This document shows positions 58,972 to 64,000 of a stretch of 64,000 bases of DNA, piece after piece (the stretch's first letter is position 1; each line of letters opens with the position of its first letter). The translations under genes were made by a program, and so were the position numbers. The stretch is from contig NZ_JACZKG010000072.1 in the NCBI RefSeq assembly GCF_014860165.1, positions 124,001 to 188,000 on the forward strand, written 5' to 3'. Source of the DNA: Devosia sp. (GTDB lineage Bacteria > Pseudomonadota > Alphaproteobacteria > Rhizobiales > Devosiaceae). A model generated the notes under the pieces. That model was not told the DNA's origin. It worked only from the letters and a program-made list of their open reading frames with translations, and made no database searches.

Positions 58972-61440
58972 CTATTCCGCCGCCACCCGGTGCTTGCGCT
59001 CCGCCGCCAGTTCGTCGGCCGCGAAGTCATCCACCTGCACCACCCGGTTGGTCGCCTCATCCGCCGCCCGCATGATCCCGGCTTCGTTGCTGTTGAGCAC
59101 ACCGGCTGCCACCGCATCGTCGATTGCATCGCGATCCAGCCGCCGCTCGATCACACCCTTGCGCGCCGCCTTGACGAACTTGGCCTCGATCTCCTCGGCC
59201 TCGGTCACCTTGATCAGCGCATCCTCGAGAACGCCCGTCACATCCTGCGGGTCCATCGAAACATAGGTCCCCGTGGTCAGCCGGTCGCGGAAGGCGCCGG
59301 GTCGCAGCACGGCCCGCACGAAGCGATAGTTTACCCGGTCGCTCGCCGGCTTGGCATGCCGTCCCAGCGGGAAGCAAAGTACGCGCATCGCCCAGGCGAA
59401 GATGGCATTGGGGAAGTTGGCGAAGACTTCGCCAAACGTATGCTCGATGGCGGCAATCCGGTCCGCCATGATGGCGTCGACCAGCGGCTTGTCCTCGGCA
59501 ATGCGGCCCTCATCCTCGAACCGGCGCAGCGTCGCCGACATCAGGTAAAGATCGCCCAGGATATCGGCCATGCGGCCGGAAATCTTCTGCTTGCGCTTGA
59601 GCTGCCCGCCCAGGAACACCGTGGTCCAGTCGGCCGTCAGCGCAAAAGCCTGCGAATAGCGATGCAGCTTGCGATACCAGCCGGCCATCGGCCCGTGGTT
59701 GGGCGTCGAGGCGAAGGCGCCGTTCGAAACGCCATGCAGGAAGCTCGCCGCGATATTGCGCAGCATGAACTTGGTATGCCCACCAAATGCCACGTCGAAC
59801 TGGTCGAGGCCGACCTTCTTGTCCTTGTTCTGCGCCGCCTCGATTTCCTTGTAGAGGAACGGATGCGCCCGCAGCACGCCCTGGGCAAAGGTCATCAGCG
59901 TGCGCGTCAGGATATTGGCACCCTCGACGGTGATCGCCACCGGCGTCGCCATATAGCCGCCGAACAGGTAATTGCCCGGTCCGTCCTGGATGGCGCGGCC
60001 ACCATGGATGTCGAAACTGTCATCGACGCTGTCGCGCATCGCCTCGGTGGTGCGATATTTGAGCAGCGCCGAAATCACCGCCGGGCGCTGGCCTTCATCG
60101 ACCATCGACGCCGTCAGCCGCCGGCTCGCCTCATAGGTATAGGCGCGCTTGACCATCTCGCCGAGCGGCTCGGCCACGCCTTCCATGATGCCAACGGGAA
60201 TGCCGAACTGCCGCCGCACCCGCGCATAGGCCGAGGTGACGCGCAGAGCCTGCTTGATCGATGTGGTGCCGATCGCCGGCAGCGAAATGGCCCGCCCGGT
60301 CGACAGGCATTCCATCAGCATGCGCCAGCCCTGCCCGGCATAATCGATGCCGCCGATCAGGAACTCCATCGGCACGAACACATCCTTGCCGCGCACCGGG
60401 CCATTCATGAAGGCCTGCCGCGCCGGGAAATGCCGGCGGCCGATCTCGACGCCCGGATGGTCATGCGGCACCAGCGCCAGCGTGATGCCGATATTCTCGC
60501 CGCGACCCAGCAGGTTGTCCGGATCCTTGAGGATGAAGGCCAGGCCCACCAGCGTGGCGATCGGCGCCAGCGTGATGTAGCGCTTGTCAAAGCTCAGGCG
60601 GACGCCGAGCACTTCCTTGCCCTGATACATGCCCTTGCCGACAATGCCGATATCGCGCATGCCGCCGGCATCGGAACCCGAATGCACGCCTGTCAGCGCA
60701 AAGCATGGCACTTCCAGCCCCTTGGCGAGGCGGCCGAGATACTTTTCCTTCTGCTCATGCGTGCCGTATTTTTCCAGCAATTCGCCCGGTCCGAGCGAAT
60801 TGGGCACCATGACGGTAATGCCCGCCGCCACCGAGCGGCTGGCGATCTTGGAAACGATCATCGACTGCGCCTGCGCACCGAAGCCGAGCCCGCCATGCTC
60901 CTTGGCGATCAGCATGCCCAAAAAGCCCTTGTCCTTGAGGAACTGCCAGACCTCGGGGCTGAGGTCGGCGCGATTGTTGCGCGTATCCCAGTCGTCGATC
61001 ATGGCGCAGACCTCGTTGGTCGGGCCATCGATGAAGGCCTGCTCTTCCGCGGTGAGGGTCAGCGGGCGGATGGCATTGAGCTTGGTCCAGTCCGGACGGC
61101 CTGAGAACAGCTCGGCATCCCAGCCGACGGTGCCGGCATCCAGCGCTTCCTGCTCGGTGCGGCTCACCTTGGGCAATATGGATTTGACGGCGCCATAGAT
61201 GGGGGTGATCAGCAGTGGCTTGCGGATGGCTTCGACGCTGAGCACCAGCAGCACCGCGCCGATCACCAGCCATAGCCAGCTTCCGGCGCCCAGGCCATAG
61301 CTGATGCCATCATCAGGGAAACCGAGGCCCGACAGCAGCCCGATCGCCAGCGCCGCCAGGCCCCAATGCCAGAGCGGGCTTTCCCGCATGGCCAGCACGG
61401 CAAAGACGATGAGGCTGATCGCAATTAGCGCAAAGGTCAC
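58972..61440 (-). CDS. fadE: Acyl-CoA dehydrogenase FadE
   Basis: 822 aa, N-terminal TM, CFALTGVHSGSDAGGMRDIGIV, ARVRRQFGIPVGIMEGVAEPLG. Confidence 0.93.
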   Translation of the reverse strand: MTFALIAISLIVFAVLAMRESPLWHWGLAALAIGLLSGLGFPDDGISYGLGAGSWLWLVIGAVLLVLSVEAIRKPLLITPIYGAVKSILPKVSRTEQEALDAGTVGWDAELFSGRPDWTKLNAIRPLTLTAEEQAFIDGPTNEVCAMIDDWDTRNNRADLSPEVWQFLKDKGFLGMLIAKEHGGLGFGAQAQSMIVSKIASRSVAAGITVMVPNSLGPGELLEKYGTHEQKEKYLGRLAKGLEVPCFALTGVHSGSDAGGMRDIGIVGKGMYQGKEVLGVRLSFDKRYITLAPIATLVGLAFILKDPDNLLGRGENIGITLALVPHDHPGVEIGRRHFPARQAFMNGPVRGKDVFVPMEFLIGGIDYAGQGWRMLMECLSTGRAISLPAIGTTSIKQALRVTSAYARVRRQFGIPVGIMEGVAEPLGEMVKRAYTYEASRRLTASMVDEGQRPAVISALLKYRTTEAMRDSVDDSFDIHGGRAIQDGPGNYLFGGYMATPVAITVEGANILTRTLMTFAQGVLRAHPFLYKEIEAAQNKDKKVGLDQFDVAFGGHTKFMLRNIAASFLHGVSNGAFASTPNHGPMAGWYRKLHRYSQAFALTADWTTVFLGGQLKRKQKISGRMADILGDLYLMSATLRRFEDEGRIAEDKPLVDAIMADRIAAIEHTFGEVFANFPNAIFAWAMRVLCFPLGRHAKPASDRVNYRFVRAVLRPGAFRDRLTTGTYVSMDPQDVTGVLEDALIKVTEAEEIEAKFVKAARKGVIERRLDRDAIDDAVAAGVLNSNEAGIMRAADEATNRVVQVDDFAADELAAERKHRVAAE

Positions 61441-61597
61441 GGCATGCCCTCCATGGCGTTGCTCGCGCCACGCGGGCCAAGCAACTCAATCCCCAGAACG
61501 CCAGACCATCAGCCGAATCATCAGGCTTGGTCGTTGGGCCTGCCGCGCCGGGATCATAGCGCGGAGCACCCTTATTGTTGAGACCAGTCTAGCAAGG

Positions 61598-61613
61598 TTT
61601 ACGTATACGTCAA
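61598..61613. promoter_or_regulatory. Candidate MerR-type operator TTTACGTATACGTCAA
   Basis: Reverse complement TTGACGTATACGTAAA matches site 2 at 13/16. Confidence 0.6.
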
Positions 61614-61698
61614 CCAAGCGCCGTTTACGTCGTCGTGTTCAGTCCTCCAACTGTCCTGCACGTCAACGCAGCGACCCGCCAAAAGTTCGGGCAGCTGT

Positions 61699-61714
61699 TT
61701 GACGCTAACGTAAA
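61699..61714. promoter_or_regulatory. Candidate MerR-type operator TTGACGCTAACGTAAA
   Basis: Second copy in the fadE/fadD divergent region. Confidence 0.6.
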
Positions 61715-61783
61715 GCCGTGAAATATTCGTCACACTAAAGGGCCTCGAGCCCACAAGCCGAAAATCGGCACCCGGAGGAAATC

Positions 61784-63493
61784 ATGGCCACGCTTGAAAC
61801 CGCCGCCCCGCTTCGTCCCTGGATAGCCAGCTACCCTGAGGGCATCCTTTGGGATGTTCCGATCGATACGCGGCCGGTACACGAGCAGGTCCTCGCCGCC
61901 TGTGCGCGCAATCCCTCCGCGGTCGCCCTCGATTTCCTCGGGCACACCACCAGTTTCGGTGACCTGGCCAAAAAGATCATCGCCTTCGCCGGCGCCCTGC
62001 AGCACCAGTTCGGGGTCAAGAAGGGCTCGCGCGTCGCGCTGATGCTGCCCAATACGCCCTTCTACCCCATCGCCTATTACGCCGTGCTCCGCGCCGGCGG
62101 CACGGTGGTCAACTGCAACCCGCTCTATACGGTCCACGAGCTCAGCCACATCACCGCCAATGCCGGCGCCGACCTGATGGTCACGCTCGATCTGCAGCAG
62201 ATCTACGAAAAAGCCGAGAAGCTGGTTGAGGCCGGCCACGTCAAGTCGCTGGTGGTCTGCCACTTCCCCGACGCGCTGCCGCTGGTCAAGAAGGTCCTGT
62301 TCTCGGTCGTCAAGCGCAAGGATCTGGCCCGGCTCGGCGCCTCGCCCATTGCCGACCGCATCACCCATTTCAACGACATGATCGGGCGCGACGAAACCCC
62401 CGATGCCGTCGTCATCGATCCAATCAAGGACGTGGCGGTCCAGCAATATACCGGCGGCACCACCGGCATTCCCAAGGGCGCCCTGCTCACCCATGCCAAT
62501 ATCGCGGCCAATATGAGCCAGATCGACAAATGGGGCTGCGGGCTGTTCTATCCGCCCTCCAAGGTGGTCGCCGTCCTGCCCTTCTTCCATATCTTCGCCA
62601 TGACGGTCTGCATGAACGTGCCGCTCTGCAACGGCACCCAGGTGGTCATGCTGCCGCGCTTCGAGCTCAAGGCGCTGCTCAACGTCTTTGCCCGCACCCG
62701 CGCCAATGTGCTGCCCGCCGTGCCCACCTTGCTCAATGCCATTGCCCGCGCCGACAGCGTCAATACCGAGCAGCTGGCAAGCCTGGAAGTTGCCATTTCC
62801 GGCGGCGCCGCCTTGCCCGACGAAGTCCGCGCCGCCTTCGGCAAGAAATCCAAGGCCATCCTCGCCGAAGGCTATGGCCTCACCGAAGCCTCGCCCGTCG
62901 TCTGCTGCGCTGCCCTGCGCGTGCCGAGCAAGCCCATGTCCATCGGCCTGCCACTGCCCGGCACCGATATCCGTTTCGTCGACATCGACAGCGGCAAGGT
63001 GGTCGGAACAGGCGAAAATGGCGAGCTGCAGGTCAAGGGCCCGCAGGTCATGGCCGGCTATCACAATAACGAGGAAGCCAGCCGGGAAGCCTTCATGGAT
63101 GGCTGGCTGCGCACGGGCGATGTCGGCCACATGGACGAGGACGGCTATGTCTTCCTCGTCGACCGCATCAAGGACCTGATCATCTGCTCGGGCTTCAACG
63201 TCTATCCACGCGTCATCGAGGAGGCGCTGATGACCCATGAGGCGGTCGAGGAGACCAATGTCATCGGCGTGGCCGACGAATATCGGGGCGAAGCCCCGGT
63301 CGCCTTCGTCAAGCTCAAGGCCGGTCACGTGATCGGCGAGGAAGCGCTCAAGAAATTCCTCACCGAGCGCCTCAACAAGATCGAAATGCCCAAGCAGATC
63401 ATCTTCAAGGACGCGCTCCCCAAGACCCTCATCGGCAAGCTCAGCAAGAAAGAACTGCGTGAGGAATACGCGCAGACGAGAGCCAGAAAGTGA
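61784..63493 (+). CDS. fadD: Long-chain fatty-acid--CoA ligase
   Basis: QYTGGTTGIPKGALLTHANI, EGYGLTEASPVV, DGWLRTGDVGHMDEDGYVFLVDRIKDLIICSGFNVYP. Confidence 0.93.
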   Translation: MATLETAAPLRPWIASYPEGILWDVPIDTRPVHEQVLAACARNPSAVALDFLGHTTSFGDLAKKIIAFAGALQHQFGVKKGSRVALMLPNTPFYPIAYYAVLRAGGTVVNCNPLYTVHELSHITANAGADLMVTLDLQQIYEKAEKLVEAGHVKSLVVCHFPDALPLVKKVLFSVVKRKDLARLGASPIADRITHFNDMIGRDETPDAVVIDPIKDVAVQQYTGGTTGIPKGALLTHANIAANMSQIDKWGCGLFYPPSKVVAVLPFFHIFAMTVCMNVPLCNGTQVVMLPRFELKALLNVFARTRANVLPAVPTLLNAIARADSVNTEQLASLEVAISGGAALPDEVRAAFGKKSKAILAEGYGLTEASPVVCCAALRVPSKPMSIGLPLPGTDIRFVDIDSGKVVGTGENGELQVKGPQVMAGYHNNEEASREAFMDGWLRTGDVGHMDEDGYVFLVDRIKDLIICSGFNVYPRVIEEALMTHEAVEETNVIGVADEYRGEAPVAFVKLKAGHVIGEEALKKFLTERLNKIEMPKQIIFKDALPKTLIGKLSKKELREEYAQTRARK

Positions 63494-63882
63494 ACCGTTC
63501 CGTCCCCGAAAACCGCGACCTCTTCGCCATTGCCGATCTCGCCAAGGAGTTCGGCATCTCGACCCGCGCCATTCGCTTCTACGAAGCCAAGGGCCTGCTG
63601 GCGCCCGAGCGCGTCGGCGCCACCCGTATCTTCCGCCGCCGCGACCGCGCCCGGCTGATCCTGATCCTGCGCGGCAAGCGCCTCGGCTTCTCGCTGCGCG
63701 ACATCTCCGACTATCTCAGCCTCTACGACGCCAATCGCAGCCAGCAGGTCCAGCTCCTGACGGCCAAGATCGACGAGCGTCTGGTGTCGCTCGAGGCGCA
63801 GTTGCAGGACCTGCAGACAACGATTTCCGAGCTGAAGGAGATCAAGAAGCTGGCGGATGAGCGACTGGTGAAGGCGGGGTAG
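63490..63882 (+). CDS. MerR-family regulator (LiuR-like)
   Basis: FAIADLAKEFGISTRAIRFYEAKGLLAPERVGATRIFRRRDRARLILILRGKRLGFSLRDI; GTGA overlap with fadD. Confidence 0.9.
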   Translation: MNRSVPENRDLFAIADLAKEFGISTRAIRFYEAKGLLAPERVGATRIFRRRDRARLILILRGKRLGFSLRDISDYLSLYDANRSQQVQLLTAKIDERLVSLEAQLQDLQTTISELKEIKKLADERLVKAG

Positions 63883-64000
63883 TGACCGCTGGGCCCGCGG
63901 ACCGGCCGCTCCCCTGCCCTTTTTGCCCTTCCCCTGCCAACAAGGTCGTGCGCGCTGCCTAGCTAGCGCCCGCCCCGCGGCTTCACGTTCTTCGTCATCA

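Noticed and set aside
58963-61104. 713-aa plus-strand ORF opposite fadE
   Set aside because: Antisense to a confidently assigned FadE; no recognisable motif
61730-63328. 532-aa minus-strand ORF opposite fadD
   Set aside because: fadD is unambiguous with ANL motifs; the antisense frame has no motif and runs into the regulatory region

Overview
High-GC alphaproteobacterial chromosomal window, probably Hyphomicrobiales (Devosia-like; inferred from the gapR-DUF1036-pyk neighbourhood, L36 and overall gene content). Coding density is high. From left to right it contains: a feruloyl-CoA-synthase-like ligase; a divergent ferric-siderophore ABC locus with two tandem binding proteins and a sucrase/ferredoxin-like protein; a putative glycan-utilisation locus (Dpp-type ABC importer, an 824-aa protein of unknown family, ROK and LacI regulators, PHP hydrolase, GH38 alpha-mannosidase); ybbP/ybbA/tesA-like genes; an ECF sigma/zinc-finger anti-sigma pair divergent from a bufferin-type RiPP operon (DUF2282 precursor, DUF692/MNIO enzyme, DUF2063 partner, DoxX); UspA; L,D-transpeptidase; DUF882 protein; dxs; an HWE/HisKA_2 kinase; AsnC, racemase and class-II amidotransferase; an orphan mini flagellar-rod-like protein; LysR/PhzF; gapR, DUF1036, pyk; paired SRPBCC proteins; rpmJ; a response regulator; a second Opp operon; and a fatty-acid oxidation locus (fadI, fadB/J, fadE divergent from fadD-merR). 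The most interesting items are the bufferin locus with matching ECF promoters on both divergent arms, the 824-aa unknown in the glycan locus, hairpins placed repeatedly just after high-stoichiometry first cistrons, MerR-type operator pairs, a perfect 28-bp inverted repeat inside the fad operon, and a LysR gene with no canonical start codon. All family calls come from reading the translations; no database search was run.
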